DNA of 64,000 nt, from the NCBI RefSeq assembly GCF_900167445.1, contig NZ_FUZT01000002.1, forward strand, positions 416,624 to 480,623. The letters are read 5' to 3'. Numbering within the stretch: position 1 is the stretch's first letter; each line of letters begins with the position of its first letter. Below, piece by piece: positions 8,425 through 19,154 of this stretch. The notes beneath the pieces are model-generated. The model saw nothing but the letters and a program-made list of their open reading frames with translations. It did no database searches and was not told the DNA's origin. The DNA is from Maledivibacter halophilus (GTDB lineage Bacteria > Bacillota > Clostridia > Peptostreptococcales > Caminicellaceae). The position numbers were made by a program, and so were the translations under genes.

Positions 8425-10407
8425 ATGGGAGAATTTAAGATCGTTTCAGATTATAAACCTACTGGAGATCAGCCAAAGGCAATAGAGGAATTAAGCAATA
8501 GTATTAATAAGGGCTTAAATCACCAGACATTATTGGGGGTTACTGGTTCCGGTAAGACATTTACAATAGCAAATATTATTGAAAAAGTACAAAAACCCAC
8601 TCTGGTAATTGCCCATAATAAAACTCTGGCTGCCCAGTTATGTAGTGAATTCAAAGAATTTTTTCCGGACAATGCTGTAGAATTTTTTGTAAGCTATTAT
8701 GATTATTATCAACCGGAAGCTTATGTAGTTCAAAGTGATACTTTTATTGAAAAGGATGCTTCAATAAATGATGAAATAGATAAACTCAGACACTCGGCAA
8801 CTATGTCCCTTTTTGAAAGAAGAGATGTAATAATAGTAGCAAGTGTGTCTTGTATCTATGGTCTAGGTGATCCAATCGACTATGAAAATCTAGTTCTTTC
8901 ACTTAGACCGGGAATGACGAAAGGTAGAGATGAAATACTGGAAAAACTTGTAGATATACAATATATGAGAAATGATATAAACTTTACAAGAGGTACCTTT
9001 AGAGTGCGGGGAGATATAATTGAAATATTTCCAGTTTCATCTTCTGAAAATGCTGTAAGGGTGGAATTGTTTGGTGATGAAATAGATAGAATTACTGAAG
9101 TAAATGCCCTTACTGGAGAAATTGTTGGTTTAAGAAACCATGTGGCAGTTTTTCCAGCTTCTCACTATGTAACAAAAAAGGATAAACTGGAAAGGGCTAT
9201 TGAGCATATCGAAGAAGAGCTAAAGGATAGAGTAAGAGAATTTAAAGATCAGGGAAGATTAATAGAAGCTCAAAGGATTTACCAACGAACTAAATATGAT
9301 ATAGAAATGCTTAAAGAGGTTGGATTTTGCCAGGGAATAGAAAATTATTCAAGACATATATCCGGGAGAAAACCTGGAAGTAAACCATATACACTTATAG
9401 ACTATTTTCCTGATGATTTTCTAATGGTAATAGACGAATCCCATGTTACTATTCCCCAAATAAGAGCTATGTATGGTGGTGATCGTTCTAGAAAAGAGAA
9501 TTTAGTTGACTTTGGATTTAGATTGCCCTCAGCATTTGACAATAGGCCTCTTAATTTTGAAGAATTTGAAGGCTTAGTAAATCAAGTCGTTTTTGTCAGT
9601 GCAACCCCAGGTCCCTACGAAAAAGAGCATAGCAAAAAGGTGGTAGAACAAATTATAAGACCTACTGGATTAATTGACCCTAAGATACATGTTAGACCAG
9701 TAGAAGGTCAAATAGATGATTTAATAGGTGAAATAAATAAAAGAGCTGAGAAGAAACAGAGAATTCTAGTTACAACTTTAACAAAAAAGATGTCTGAAAG
9801 GTTAACAGATTATTTGAAAGAAGTAGGAATAAGGGTAAAATATATGCATTCTGATATAGATACTATGGAGAGAATGGAAATTATTAGAGATTTGAGAATT
9901 GGTAAATTTGATGTATTAGTGGGTATAAATCTTCTGAGAGAGGGTCTTGATCTTCCAGAAGTTTCATTGGTTGCCATATTAGATGCTGATAAGGAAGGAT
10001 TTTTGAGGTCAGAAACATCATTAGTGCAAACCATAGGAAGAGCTGCAAGAAATTCTGAAGGGGAGGTAATAATGTATGCCGATAGGATCACTAAATCCAT
10101 GAATTTTGCCATTGATGAAACCAATAGAAGACGTGATATACAAATGGATTATAATAAAAAGCATGGTATTACACCTATGACAATAAAGAAACAAATCAGA
10201 AATATTATTGAAGCTACTAAGGTTGCCGAAGAAGAAGTTAAGTACGGCGTAGACAATGATGATAAATTAAACAGAGAAGAATTACTTAAGCTTATTGATG
10301 GTCTTGAAGCTGATATGAGACAAGCTGCTGCTGATTTACAGTTTGAAAGGGCTGCAGAGCTGAGGGACAAGATAGAGGAGCTTAGGGAGAAAATAAATAA
10401 TCGATAA
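8425..10407 (+). CDS. uvrB: Excinuclease ABC subunit B
   Basis: UvrB (660 residues) is the damage-verifying helicase-like subunit of nucleotide excision repair; it is loaded by UvrA and recruits UvrC. Visible are Walker A GVTGSGKT (38-45), the beta-hairpin [11 protein letters not shown] (about 92-102) that clamps DNA, the DESHV motif, ATPase motif QTIGRAARN, and a C-terminal UVR domain (about 622-656) that contacts UvrC. Full length for the family. GAGGTG precedes the ATG by five bases. A 64-base gap separates it from uvrA, as in many Firmicutes. Confidence 0.98.
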   Translation: MGEFKIVSDYKPTGDQPKAIEELSNSINKGLNHQTLLGVTGSGKTFTIANIIEKVQKPTLVIAHNKTLAAQLCSEFKEFFPDNAVEFFVSYYDYYQPEAYVVQSDTFIEKDASINDEIDKLRHSATMSLFERRDVIIVASVSCIYGLGDPIDYENLVLSLRPGMTKGRDEILEKLVDIQYMRNDINFTRGTFRVRGDIIEIFPVSSSENAVRVELFGDEIDRITEVNALTGEIVGLRNHVAVFPASHYVTKKDKLERAIEHIEEELKDRVREFKDQGRLIEAQRIYQRTKYDIEMLKEVGFCQGIENYSRHISGRKPGSKPYTLIDYFPDDFLMVIDESHVTIPQIRAMYGGDRSRKENLVDFGFRLPSAFDNRPLNFEEFEGLVNQVVFVSATPGPYEKEHSKKVVEQIIRPTGLIDPKIHVRPVEGQIDDLIGEINKRAEKKQRILVTTLTKKMSERLTDYLKEVGIRVKYMHSDIDTMERMEIIRDLRIGKFDVLVGINLLREGLDLPEVSLVAILDADKEGFLRSETSLVQTIGRAARNSEGEVIMYADRITKSMNFAIDETNRRRDIQMDYNKKHGITPMTIKKQIRNIIEATKVAEEEVKYGVDNDDKLNREELLKLIDGLEADMRQAAADLQFERAAELRDKIEELREKINNR

Positions 10408-10471
10408 TGATTAGTGAATGATTGAGAGATGAGTTTTAAAGCATAAGTTAGAACTGATTTGAGGTGAAATA

Positions 10472-13294
10472 GTGAGTAAAAATTATATATATGTCAGGGG
10501 AGCTAAGGAGCATAATCTTAAAAATATTGATGTAAAAATACCTAGAGATAAGTTTGTTGTTGTAACAGGACTTAGTGGCTCTGGAAAATCTTCTCTTGCA
10601 TTTGACACCATATATGCTGAAGGCCAGAGAAGATATGTTGAGAGCTTATCAGCATATGCAAGGCAGTTTTTGGGACAAATGGAAAAGCCAAATGTAGAAT
10701 ATATTGAAGGCTTATCTCCAGCTATATCTATAGATCAAAAAACCACCAGTAGAAATCCACGTTCGACGGTTGGTACTGTTACTGAAATATATGATTATTT
10801 AAGATTATTATATGCCAGAATAGGTATTCCCCATTGTCCTGTGTGTGGAGTAGAAATATCCCAGCAAACAGTAGACCAAATAGTAGATAAAGTATTGGAA
10901 TTAGAAGAAAGAACGAAAATACAAATTCTATCCCCGGTAATCAGAGGAAAGAAGGGGGAGCATAAAAGGGAATTAGATAGAATAAAAAAGGATGGATATG
11001 TTAGGATTAGAGTAGATGGAGAGATTAGAGAAATATATGAAGAGATTAAGCTTGAGAAAAATAAAAAACATACTATAGAAGTTGTTGTTGATAGATTAAT
11101 AACAAAAGAAGGAATAGAAAAGAGACTTGCTGACTCTATAGAAACTGCCCTTAAGCTATCTGACGGATTAGTAATTGTAAATATACTTGAGGGTGAGGAC
11201 ATGTTATTTAATACTAAATTCTCATGTCCTGAGCATGGTATAGGTATTGGAGAGCTGGAGCCTAGAATGTTTTCATTTAACAGTCCCTTTGGAGCATGTC
11301 CTTCTTGTAATGGAATAGGATACCTTCTAAAGGTTGATCCTGAGTTAATCATCCCAAATAGAGAATTATCCATAAATCAGGGGGCAATTGCTCCTATTGC
11401 CAATAGTGGAGAAGGAACCTATTATCAGCAGATGATAGCAGCATTGGCTAAAGATCACAGTGTCAGTTTGGATATGCCGATTAAGGAACTGTCAAAGGAT
11501 TTTATAGATGAGCTTTTATATGGTACGAAGGACAGGACAATCAAGTTTCATTATGAAAGTAAATATGGTTATAGAGAATATAAATCTCCCTTTGAAGGGA
11601 TAATCAAAAATTTGCAAAGAAGATATAGAGAAACTAATTCCGATTATATAAGAAGTAAAATAGAGGAATATATGAGCTTAAATGCCTGTGAAAAATGTAA
11701 GGGTGCAAGGCTTAGTGATGAATCCTTAGCGGTAACCGTTGGGGACAAGAATATTTCAGAAATTACAGATCTGTCGGTTAGAAAGGTCTTGGAGTTTTTT
11801 GACAATCTAAAGCTTGATGAAAAAAGAGAGTTTATTGCACAGCAAATACTAAAGGAAATAAAGGGAAGACTTAACTTTTTAGTTGATGTGGGACTGGATT
11901 ATTTAACACTTTCCCGATCCGCAGGGACACTGTCTGGAGGGGAGTCTCAAAGAATAAGACTTGCAACCCAAATAGGTTCTGGTCTTGTAGGTGTACTTTA
12001 TATACTTGATGAACCAAGCATAGGATTACATCAAAAGGACAATGAAAGACTGCTTAAAACACTGAGAAATCTTACTGATTTAGGTAATACATTGATAGTA
12101 GTTGAGCATGATGAAGATACTATATATGCTGCTGACCATGTTATAGATATTGGTCCCGGAGCAGGTGAGCATGGGGGATATGTGGTGGCTGAAGGAACAG
12201 TAGATGAGATTAAAGAAATTGATAAATCTATAACCGGTCAATATTTAAGCGGTAAAAAAGAAGTTAAAGTTCCCCGTGAAAGAACAAAAACAAACGGAAA
12301 ATCTATTAAAATAGTTGGAGCACAGGAAAACAATCTTAAAAATATAAATGCAGAAATTCCCCTGGGAGTATTTAATTGTGTTACAGGTGTTTCCGGTTCG
12401 GGTAAAAGTACATTGGTTAATGAAATTCTTTATAAGAGAACGGCAATGGAGCTTCATAGAGCTAAAAGGAAGCCAGGAAAGCATAAGGAAATAAAAGGAC
12501 TTGAACATATCGATAAAGTTATTGATATTAATCAGTCTCCAATAGGAAGAACCCCTAGATCAAATCCTGCTACTTATACAGGAGTCTTTGACCATATAAG
12601 GGATTTGTTTGCTACTGTACCGGAAGCCAAAGTAAGGGGATATAAAAAAGGTAGATTTAGTTTTAATGTAAAGGGTGGCAGATGTGAAGCCTGTAGAGGT
12701 GATGGAATAATTAAAATAGAAATGCATTTTTTACCTGATGTTTATGTTCAGTGTGATGTATGTAAGGGGAAAAGATATAATAGAGAGACTTTGGAAGTAA
12801 AGTATAAAGGAAAAACAATATCTGATGTTCTTAATATGACAGTAGAAGAAGCATTGGTTTTCTTTGAAAACATACCTAAAATAAAAAGAAAGCTAGAAAC
12901 TCTCTATGATGTAGGCCTTGGATACATTAGACTTGGACAACCATCGACACAGCTTTCCGGTGGAGAAGCTCAAAGAATTAAGCTTGCCAGTGAGCTGAGT
13001 AAGAGAAGCACAGGAAAGACATTATATATACTTGATGAACCTACTACTGGACTCCATATAGCAGATGTAGATAGGCTTATAGGACTCCTTAAAAGACTAG
13101 TTGAAGGAGGCAATACAGTAGTGGTTATAGAGCATAATTTGGATGTTATTAAGTCAAGTGATTATATTATTGATTTAGGGCCGGAAGGTGGCGATAGAGG
13201 AGGAACCATAGTAGCACAGGGAACACCAGAGAAAGTGGCAGGTGTAAAAAAATCATATACGGGACAGTATTTAAAGAAAGTATTGAAAAATTAA
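10472..13294 (+). CDS. uvrA: Excinuclease ABC subunit A
   Basis: UvrA (940 residues), the damage-recognition ATPase of nucleotide excision repair. It has two ABC modules, with Walker A motifs GLSGSGKS (33-40) and GVSGSGKS (639-646) and signatures [12 protein letters not shown] and [12 protein letters not shown]. Zinc modules are present ([20 protein letters not shown], and CEACRGDG with CDVCKGKRY). GTG start, five bases after GAGGTG. The gene is cotranscribed with uvrB; uvrC is separate at 21.2 kb. A terminator follows. Confidence 0.98.
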   Translation: MSKNYIYVRGAKEHNLKNIDVKIPRDKFVVVTGLSGSGKSSLAFDTIYAEGQRRYVESLSAYARQFLGQMEKPNVEYIEGLSPAISIDQKTTSRNPRSTVGTVTEIYDYLRLLYARIGIPHCPVCGVEISQQTVDQIVDKVLELEERTKIQILSPVIRGKKGEHKRELDRIKKDGYVRIRVDGEIREIYEEIKLEKNKKHTIEVVVDRLITKEGIEKRLADSIETALKLSDGLVIVNILEGEDMLFNTKFSCPEHGIGIGELEPRMFSFNSPFGACPSCNGIGYLLKVDPELIIPNRELSINQGAIAPIANSGEGTYYQQMIAALAKDHSVSLDMPIKELSKDFIDELLYGTKDRTIKFHYESKYGYREYKSPFEGIIKNLQRRYRETNSDYIRSKIEEYMSLNACEKCKGARLSDESLAVTVGDKNISEITDLSVRKVLEFFDNLKLDEKREFIAQQILKEIKGRLNFLVDVGLDYLTLSRSAGTLSGGESQRIRLATQIGSGLVGVLYILDEPSIGLHQKDNERLLKTLRNLTDLGNTLIVVEHDEDTIYAADHVIDIGPGAGEHGGYVVAEGTVDEIKEIDKSITGQYLSGKKEVKVPRERTKTNGKSIKIVGAQENNLKNINAEIPLGVFNCVTGVSGSGKSTLVNEILYKRTAMELHRAKRKPGKHKEIKGLEHIDKVIDINQSPIGRTPRSNPATYTGVFDHIRDLFATVPEAKVRGYKKGRFSFNVKGGRCEACRGDGIIKIEMHFLPDVYVQCDVCKGKRYNRETLEVKYKGKTISDVLNMTVEEALVFFENIPKIKRKLETLYDVGLGYIRLGQPSTQLSGGEAQRIKLASELSKRSTGKTLYILDEPTTGLHIADVDRLIGLLKRLVEGGNTVVVIEHNLDVIKSSDYIIDLGPEGGDRGGTIVAQGTPEKVAGVKKSYTGQYLKKVLKN

Positions 13295-13327
13295 TAAGAC
13301 AAAAAAGGAAATCTTTTTGTTAATATG

Positions 13328-13386
13328 CTCCTCTTATAGTAGATAGTTGAAATAATATAACTTTTTACTAAAGAGGAGTTTTATTA
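13328..13386 (+). terminator. Terminator after uvrA
   Basis: CTCCTCTT...AGTA pairs with ACTAAAGAGGAG across a ~28-base loop, followed by TTTTATTA. It closes the uvrBA operon. Confidence 0.75.
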
Positions 13387-13478
13387 ATATTCTGGTATTA
13401 TACATAAAATTTTCGATTTATTGCAAATGTTTTCTAAAATCTTACAGGTGCAAAGGTATAATTTATTTCTTTTTCTTC

Positions 13479-13507
13479 TTGACAAATAATCATGTAAATT
13501 GCATAAT
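13479..13507 (+). promoter_or_regulatory. Sigma-A promoter for glcT
   Basis: TTGACA (13479-13484), 17 bases, CATAAT (13502-13507), about 85 bases before the glcT start. Confidence 0.75.
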
Positions 13508-13593
13508 AACCATATATATATTATTTCGACAATTTACAACAACTTAAATCAATGTACTATTATGGTTATATGAAGTCAATCTGGAGGAATTTT

Positions 13594-14421
13594 ATGGATG
13601 GATATTTAATAAAAAAAGTTTTAAATAATAATGTTATATTAGTGCAGCAAAATTACCAGAATTATATTTTGGTAGGAAAAGGAATAGGATTTAATAGAAA
13701 AAAAGGCACATTATTAAAAAATATCGATGATATAGAAGAAAAATTTATATCGTTAAAGGGATTGAATGAAAGCGAATACGAAACCTTTATAACAACAATA
13801 GATCCTCAAATAATAGAAACAACTCAGAAAATAATTGAAATGATTAAGGCTGAAATAGGAGAAAAATTAGATTCCCATGGATATATTGCGCTAATTGATC
13901 ATATAAACTTTGCTATAAAAAGAATAAATGAAGGTATTAAAATTGTGAATCCTTTTCTATTTGAAATAAAGCTTCTTTATCCAGATGAATATAATTTAGC
14001 TAAGAATGCAGTTTCAATATTGCAAGAAGATTTGCAAACAGAAATTCCTGATGCGGAAGTTGGATTTTTGACTCTTCATATTTACGGAGTTAGAAAGGAT
14101 AAAAGCAAAAACGAAGCTTTGGAGAATTCTAAAATGATTAGTGAAATTTTAGAATTGGTAGAAAACAAGTTACAGATAAAATTAGAGAGGAATTCCTTTT
14201 TAAGTAGAAGATTTGTTATGCATCTAATGGGAGTAATAGATAGAGCATATACTCAAAGATTTGATGAAAATAAATTCCTGAAAAAACTGGAAGAGGATCT
14301 TAAGTATGAATTTAGTATAGCCTATTATATAGTAAAAAAAATAGAGAACAAACTGAATGTAAAAATACCTGAGGGGGAAATAGGATATATAGCTCTTCAT
14401 TTGTACAAAATGCGTGTATGA
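13594..14421 (+). CDS. glcT: PTS-controlled transcriptional antiterminator of the BglG/LicT family, GlcT type
   Basis: A 275-residue RNA-binding antiterminator. The N-terminal CAT domain (about 1-60, LIKKVLNNNVILVQ and VGKGIGFNRKKG) binds a ribonucleic antiterminator hairpin. Two PTS regulation domains follow (PRD1 about 65-170, PRD2 about 175-275), with histidines in LIDHINFA, FLTLHIYG, VMHLMGV and IALHLYK, the expected phosphorylation sites for EII/HPr. The GlcT call rests on the RAT sequence immediately downstream, which resembles the one in front of B. subtilis ptsG. When sugar flows through the PTS, dephosphorylated GlcT should bind the RAT and let the next gene be read. The ATG at 13594 follows GGAGG; an in-frame ATG at 13552 lacks a ribosome site. 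Confidence 0.9.
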   Translation: MDGYLIKKVLNNNVILVQQNYQNYILVGKGIGFNRKKGTLLKNIDDIEEKFISLKGLNESEYETFITTIDPQIIETTQKIIEMIKAEIGEKLDSHGYIALIDHINFAIKRINEGIKIVNPFLFEIKLLYPDEYNLAKNAVSILQEDLQTEIPDAEVGFLTLHIYGVRKDKSKNEALENSKMISEILELVENKLQIKLERNSFLSRRFVMHLMGVIDRAYTQRFDENKFLKKLEEDLKYEFSIAYYIVKKIENKLNVKIPEGEIGYIALHLYKMRV

Positions 14422-14477
14422 TTTGGAGATAAAATGTAACATTTAAAGTGAAAAAAATGTGATGTGAAGATGTTGAT

Positions 14478-14493
14478 AGAGAAAACGTTTTAT
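14478..14493 (+). promoter_or_regulatory. Possible catabolite-responsive (cre-like) element
   Basis: AGAGAAAACGTTTTAT has the palindromic AAAACGTTTT core of CcpA sites but departs from consensus at the outer positions. It lies just upstream of a candidate -10 (TATAAT, 14501-14506) for the EIIBA transcript. Weak evidence. Confidence 0.35.
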
Positions 14494-14537
14494 GATAAAA
14501 TATAATAAGTTATATTTTATAAATCAATAATAATTTA

Positions 14538-14568
14538 CATGTTACTGATTCGATCAGGCATGAGTAAA
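14538..14568 (+). promoter_or_regulatory. Ribonucleic antiterminator (RAT) bound by GlcT
   Basis: GTTACTGATTCGATCAGGCA (14541-14560) followed by TGAGTAAA has the paired segments and unpaired purines of BglG-family RATs and, from memory, closely matches the B. subtilis ptsG RAT. Its 3' half overlaps the left arm of the terminator at 14558-14625, so the two structures exclude one another: the classic switch. Confidence 0.88.
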
Positions 14569-14625
14569 GGCTATGATGAAATAATATTGTATTATTTTGT
14601 CCTTTTACTCATGTCTTTTTATTTT
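14558..14625 (+). terminator. Conditional terminator overlapped by the RAT
   Basis: GCATGAGTAAAGG pairs with CCTTTTACTCATGTC and is followed by TTTTTATTTT. It would stop transcription 24 bases before the EIIBA gene unless GlcT holds the RAT. Confidence 0.88.
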
Positions 14626-14648
14626 GCATTTAAAAGGGAGAGGTTTGA

Positions 14649-15470
14649 ATGACTAAAGAAAAGTTTCAAGAACTTAATAAAAAACATTCTAACCATGAAA
14701 ACAAAAATAACAGCAAAAAACTATTGGACTTAGCAGTAAATATATTAGATGCAGTAGGTGGAAAAGAAAATATCAAAAAAATTGATGCATGTATTACTCG
14801 CTTACGTGTAGATGTAAATAATATTAATAAAGTTGATAGCAAAAGAATAATGATTTTAGGTGCTCAAGGAGTTTTTAAGGTTCAAAGTGGTATACAGGCT
14901 GTATTTGGAATAGAATCAGATCAATTGAAGGATTTGATTAAAGATTTAATAGGAGGAAATGCAATAAAACGTATAAAAACACCTCATAAAAATCAAAGTA
15001 ATATTACAAAGTCAATAGATAAAAATTTATTTGTCTCACCCTTAAGTGGAAAACTATTAGATCTAAAGGATGTTCCAGATGAGATTTTTTCACAAAAAAT
15101 AATAGGTGATGGATTTGCCATAGAACCTGTAAGTGGGGAGCTTGTATCACCGGTAAATGGAAAAATAATGACAGTATTTCCAACTAAACATGCAATATCT
15201 ATAATGGCAGATAGTGGCCATGAGATACTGATTCATTTTGGTATTGATACTGTAAAGCTTAAAGGCGAAGGTTTTGAACTTCTTGTAAAATCAGGTGAGA
15301 CTGTACAAGTTGGCCAGCCTATACTTAGAGCAAACTTGGAAATAATAAAATCTAAAGCTTCTTCTATAATTACGCCAATTATATTTACAAATCTTTCTAA
15401 AGAAGAAACTGTGACATTTGAAGCAGGAGCTGAAGTAAAGGCTGGGCAGGAAGAAGTTTTTATAATATAG
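14649..15470 (+). CDS. PTS glucose-family EIIBA protein without an EIIC domain
   Basis: A 273-residue soluble phosphocarrier. Residues ~24-98 are a glucose-family EIIB domain with phospho-cysteine C48 (DACITRLRV). Residues ~125-273 are an EIIA(Glc)-type domain with H181 and active H196 (ILIHFGID), spaced 15 apart as in E. coli Crr H75/H90. No membrane EIIC segment is present, and the upstream gap (228 bases) is too short to hold one; the lysine/asparagine-rich first ~23 residues resemble a detached linker. It must work with an EIIC encoded elsewhere, or serve as a regulatory phosphodonor, for example to GlcT. Expression is controlled by the RAT/terminator just upstream. Good ribosome site (AAAAGGGAGAGG). 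Confidence 0.9.
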   Translation: MTKEKFQELNKKHSNHENKNNSKKLLDLAVNILDAVGGKENIKKIDACITRLRVDVNNINKVDSKRIMILGAQGVFKVQSGIQAVFGIESDQLKDLIKDLIGGNAIKRIKTPHKNQSNITKSIDKNLFVSPLSGKLLDLKDVPDEIFSQKIIGDGFAIEPVSGELVSPVNGKIMTVFPTKHAISIMADSGHEILIHFGIDTVKLKGEGFELLVKSGETVQVGQPILRANLEIIKSKASSIITPIIFTNLSKEETVTFEAGAEVKAGQEEVFII

Positions 15471-15501
15471 CAAATATTTGCATTAAGTAATTTAGGATAA
15501 T

Positions 15502-15603
15502 TATAGTGAAATAATATTAAATTTCAATTTATACATCTTAAAAATATTGATTTTTACAATTTCTTATAATGTATAAATTAACTTTTCAGTTTGTTTCACT
15601 ATA
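15502..15603. repeat. Repeat family 1, copy 1 (102-bp MITE-like element)
   Basis: Bounded by inverted ends TATAGTGAAA and TTTCACTATA, with a second inner inverted repeat AATTTATACAT/ATGTATAAATT. It is the same length as the copy at 24116-24217 and aligns to it throughout. No coding capacity. It lies between the EIIBA and HPr genes. Confidence 0.78.
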
Positions 15604-15632
15604 TATATACAGGGTTTACATAGTAAAACTTA

Positions 15633-15650
15633 ATTTGTACTTGTACAAAT
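15633..15650. promoter_or_regulatory. 18-bp perfect palindrome upstream of ptsH
   Basis: ATTTGTACTTGTACAAAT is a perfect inverted repeat, typical in size of a dimeric repressor operator. It lies ~110 bases before the HPr start. The binding protein is unknown. Confidence 0.45.
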
Positions 15651-15762
15651 ACTTAGAGCTTTTGGAAGTTTTGGACGTGTATAAATTAAAGTTTTTACTT
15701 AAATCCCTATAATAAATACAAAATATTTTATAAAAAAACTAAAAATAAGGAGAGGTTATACT

Positions 15763-16026
15763 ATGGAAAAAAAAGTGAAAATATTGAATGAAAGTGGTTT
15801 GCATGCAAGACCAGCTGCAATTTTTGTTAGAGCTGCATCAAAATATAAATGTGACGTTAATATTGAAGCTAATAATTCTATTTATAATGCCAAATCTATT
15901 ATGGGGATAATGAGTTTAGGAGCAAAAAAAGGCGATGAAATAAAAATTATAACTGATGGAATAGGCGAAAAAGAAGCGATGGACGAATTAGTTGGACTTA
16001 TAGAGTCAAAATTTGGTGAAGAATAG
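15763..16026 (+). CDS. ptsH: Phosphocarrier protein HPr
   Basis: An 87-residue HPr. It passes phosphate from enzyme I to EIIA proteins through the histidine in GLHARPAA (H14 here, His15 by convention) and is also a target of HPr kinase at the serine in NAKSIMGIM (S45 here, Ser46 by convention), the Firmicutes carbon-catabolite switch. Both sites are intact. The gene is followed after 13 bases by ptsI, so the two are cotranscribed. AAGGAGAGG precedes the ATG. The matching kinase, hprK, lies at 23.1 kb, and a second HPr paralogue at 62.3 kb. Confidence 0.97.
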   Translation: MEKKVKILNESGLHARPAAIFVRAASKYKCDVNIEANNSIYNAKSIMGIMSLGAKKGDEIKIITDGIGEKEAMDELVGLIESKFGEE

Positions 16027-16039
16027 AGGAGGATTATAT

Positions 16040-17743
16040 ATGATAACTGGCACAGGTGCTTCACCAGGTATAGCACTAGGAAAGGCATTAGTGATAAAGA
16101 ATCAGGAAATCCATATCTCGAAGGAAGAAATTGAAAATATTGAGAAAGAAAAAAATAGATTTATAAAAGCTGTGGATAAATCAAAAAAAGAATTATATAA
16201 TATTAGAGATAAGGCTTTAAATGAGCTTGGAAAAGAGAAAGCAGCTATATTTGATGCTCATATAATGATATTAGATGATCCAGAACTTATATCAAAATCT
16301 TTAAATAGAATCGAGAAGGAAAAAATAAATTCTGAATATGCATTTAAACAAATAACTGATGAATTTATAACAGTTTTTGAAGCAATGGATAATGATTATA
16401 TGAAAGAAAGAGCAGCAGATATAAGGGATGTTTCCAGTCGAGTTATAAGAAATCTTATGGGAATTACTGTAATTGACTTATCAATACTAGAGGAAGAAGT
16501 TATACTTGTTGCCCATGATCTAACACCTTCAGATACTGCAATAATGGATAAGGAAAAAGTTTTAGGCTTTTTAACAGATATTGGAGGAAGGACATCCCAT
16601 ACAGCAATAATGTCTAGAACTTTGGAAATACCAGCTGTTGTAGGTCTTAAAAATATCACACAGAAGTTAAATGATGGAGATTTTGTAATATTTAATGGAG
16701 AAACTGGAGAAGTTATCATTAATCCATCAGACAAGGAAATTAAAGAATATAGGGATTTAAAAGAAAAATATGAAAAAGAAAAAAGAGAATTAGAAGCTTT
16801 AAAGGGTGAAGTAAGCATAACCCTTGACGGTAGAAAAGTAGAGCTTGCTGGAAACATAGGAACACCAAAGGATATCAAGGGACTTATTAAGAATGATGCA
16901 GAGGGTGTGGGATTATATAGGACAGAATTCATATACATGGATAATGATTCCCTACCAACAGAGGAAGAACAATTTGAAGCATATAAAGCTGTATTAGAAC
17001 CAATGAAACCTAAGCCAATAGTAATAAGAACCTTGGATATAGGTGGAGATAAAGAGCTTTCATATCTAAAATTCGATGAAGAAATGAATCCATTTTTAGG
17101 ATATAGAGCCATTAGGCTTTGCTTAGATAAAAAGGATATATTTAAAACTCAACTAAGAGCTTTACTTAGAGCAAGTGTTTATGGTAATCTTAAGATAATG
17201 TTCCCTATGATTTCAAGTTTAGAAGAACTTTTGGAAGCAAAGGAAGTATTAAATGAAGCAAAGAAAGAATTAGATGATGAAGGAATTGATTATTCATCTG
17301 GTATAGAAGTGGGAATGATGATAGAGGTTCCAGCTGCTGCTCTGGCTAGTGATGCTTTAGCGAAGCATGTAGATTTCTTTAGTATAGGTACCAATGACTT
17401 GATTCAATATACTACTGCTGTAGATAGAATGAATGAAAAAATTCATCATTTGTATAATCCATTTAATCCCGGTGTTTTACGACTTATAAAGATGACCATT
17501 GATAATGGACATAAAGAGGGGATATGGGTTGGTATGTGTGGAGAAATGGCAGGAGATAGTAGAATGATACCAATACTTCTAGGATTAGGATTAGATGAAT
17601 TTAGCATGAGCCCTATATCTATTTTGCCAGCAAGAAAGTTAATTCGTTCTTTAGATTATAAAGAAATGAAAAAATTTGCAGATGAAATAATAAACATGGG
17701 AAGTGCTAAAGAAATTGAAGAATATATTCAAAAATATTTTTAA
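16040..17743 (+). CDS. ptsI: PTS enzyme I (phosphoenolpyruvate-protein phosphotransferase)
   Basis: A 567-residue enzyme I that takes phosphate from PEP and gives it to HPr. The HPr-binding/phosphohistidine N-terminal domain carries the active histidine H187 in GGRTSHTAIMSR; the C-terminal PEP-binding barrel shows RTEF, RTLDIGGDKEL, MFPMIS and FSIGTNDLIQY and a cysteine in GMCGEMAG. The ATG at 16040 directly follows AGAGGAGG; an upstream in-frame GTG inside ptsH has no ribosome site. Full length. It sits between ptsH and pfkA, linking sugar uptake to glycolysis. Confidence 0.97.
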   Translation: MITGTGASPGIALGKALVIKNQEIHISKEEIENIEKEKNRFIKAVDKSKKELYNIRDKALNELGKEKAAIFDAHIMILDDPELISKSLNRIEKEKINSEYAFKQITDEFITVFEAMDNDYMKERAADIRDVSSRVIRNLMGITVIDLSILEEEVILVAHDLTPSDTAIMDKEKVLGFLTDIGGRTSHTAIMSRTLEIPAVVGLKNITQKLNDGDFVIFNGETGEVIINPSDKEIKEYRDLKEKYEKEKRELEALKGEVSITLDGRKVELAGNIGTPKDIKGLIKNDAEGVGLYRTEFIYMDNDSLPTEEEQFEAYKAVLEPMKPKPIVIRTLDIGGDKELSYLKFDEEMNPFLGYRAIRLCLDKKDIFKTQLRALLRASVYGNLKIMFPMISSLEELLEAKEVLNEAKKELDDEGIDYSSGIEVGMMIEVPAAALASDALAKHVDFFSIGTNDLIQYTTAVDRMNEKIHHLYNPFNPGVLRLIKMTIDNGHKEGIWVGMCGEMAGDSRMIPILLGLGLDEFSMSPISILPARKLIRSLDYKEMKKFADEIINMGSAKEIEEYIQKYF

Positions 17744-17781
17744 AAAGCTCCATATATGAAAGGTTTGAAAACAGGAGTTGA

Positions 17782-18747
<966 letters not shown>

Positions 18748-18785
18748 AATTTTTAATAGATTATAAAAATAGATATTTTTAAGAT

Positions 18786-18797
18786 TGTTTCACTATA
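18786..18797. repeat. Solo end of repeat family 1
   Basis: TGTTTCACTATA equals the right-hand terminal repeat of the 102-bp elements at 15.5 and 24.1 kb. No matching left end lies within 110 bases, so this is a truncated relic or coincidence. Confidence 0.35.
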
Positions 18798-18816
18798 AGT
18801 GAGTATATTAATTCTA

Positions 18817-18845
18817 TTGTTAAATCAACAATAATATGTTATATT
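18817..18845 (+). promoter_or_regulatory. Likely promoter for the cobalamin riboswitch transcript
   Basis: TTGTTA (18817-18822), 17 bases, TATATT (18840-18845), about 40 bases before the first riboswitch helix. Confidence 0.55.
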
Positions 18846-18884
18846 TAAATAAATATTGAAGAATTTAATAAAGGATAATATTAT

Positions 18885-19075
18885 ATGGGTGCCTTTTTTA
18901 GGGATAATAGGGAAGTTTGGTGAAAATCCAGCACAGCCCCCGCTACTGTAAGTACTACTGATAAATCAATATGCCACCAATTAGCTTGGGAAGGCGATTT
19001 ATTGGGAAATGTATGAGTCAGGAAACCTGCCTATATATTAGTTAATTGATACTTCGGTGGGAAGTTATCGATGTA
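18885..19075 (+). promoter_or_regulatory. Cobalamin (AdoCbl) riboswitch
   Basis: Contains the conserved segments of the B12 aptamer in order: GGTGAAAATCCAGCACAGCC, CCCGCTACTGTAA, GCCACC, and the B12 box AGTCAGGAAACCTGCC at 19017-19032. A terminator follows at 19100-19133, so the usual outcome is transcription stop when cobalamin is plentiful. Regulates cbiK. Confidence 0.95.
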
Positions 19076-19099
19076 TATTTAAGAACGAATACATTGCTA

Positions 19100-19133
19100 A
19101 AAATCTAGCCGATAGGGTTAGATTTTTTATTTT
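19100..19133 (+). terminator. Riboswitch expression-platform terminator
   Basis: AAAATCTAGCC pairs with GGTTAGATTTT, followed by a T-rich run, 20 bases upstream of the cbiK start. Confidence 0.85.
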
Positions 19134-19154
19134 CTAAAGAAAGTGGTGAATAAA

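Noticed and set aside
10795..11373. Long minus-strand frame opposite uvrA (and similar ones opposite ptsI, hydB and moeA)
   Set aside because: Frames of this length arise opposite strongly biased coding sequence; their products are low-complexity Ser/Ile/Leu-rich and lack ribosome sites.
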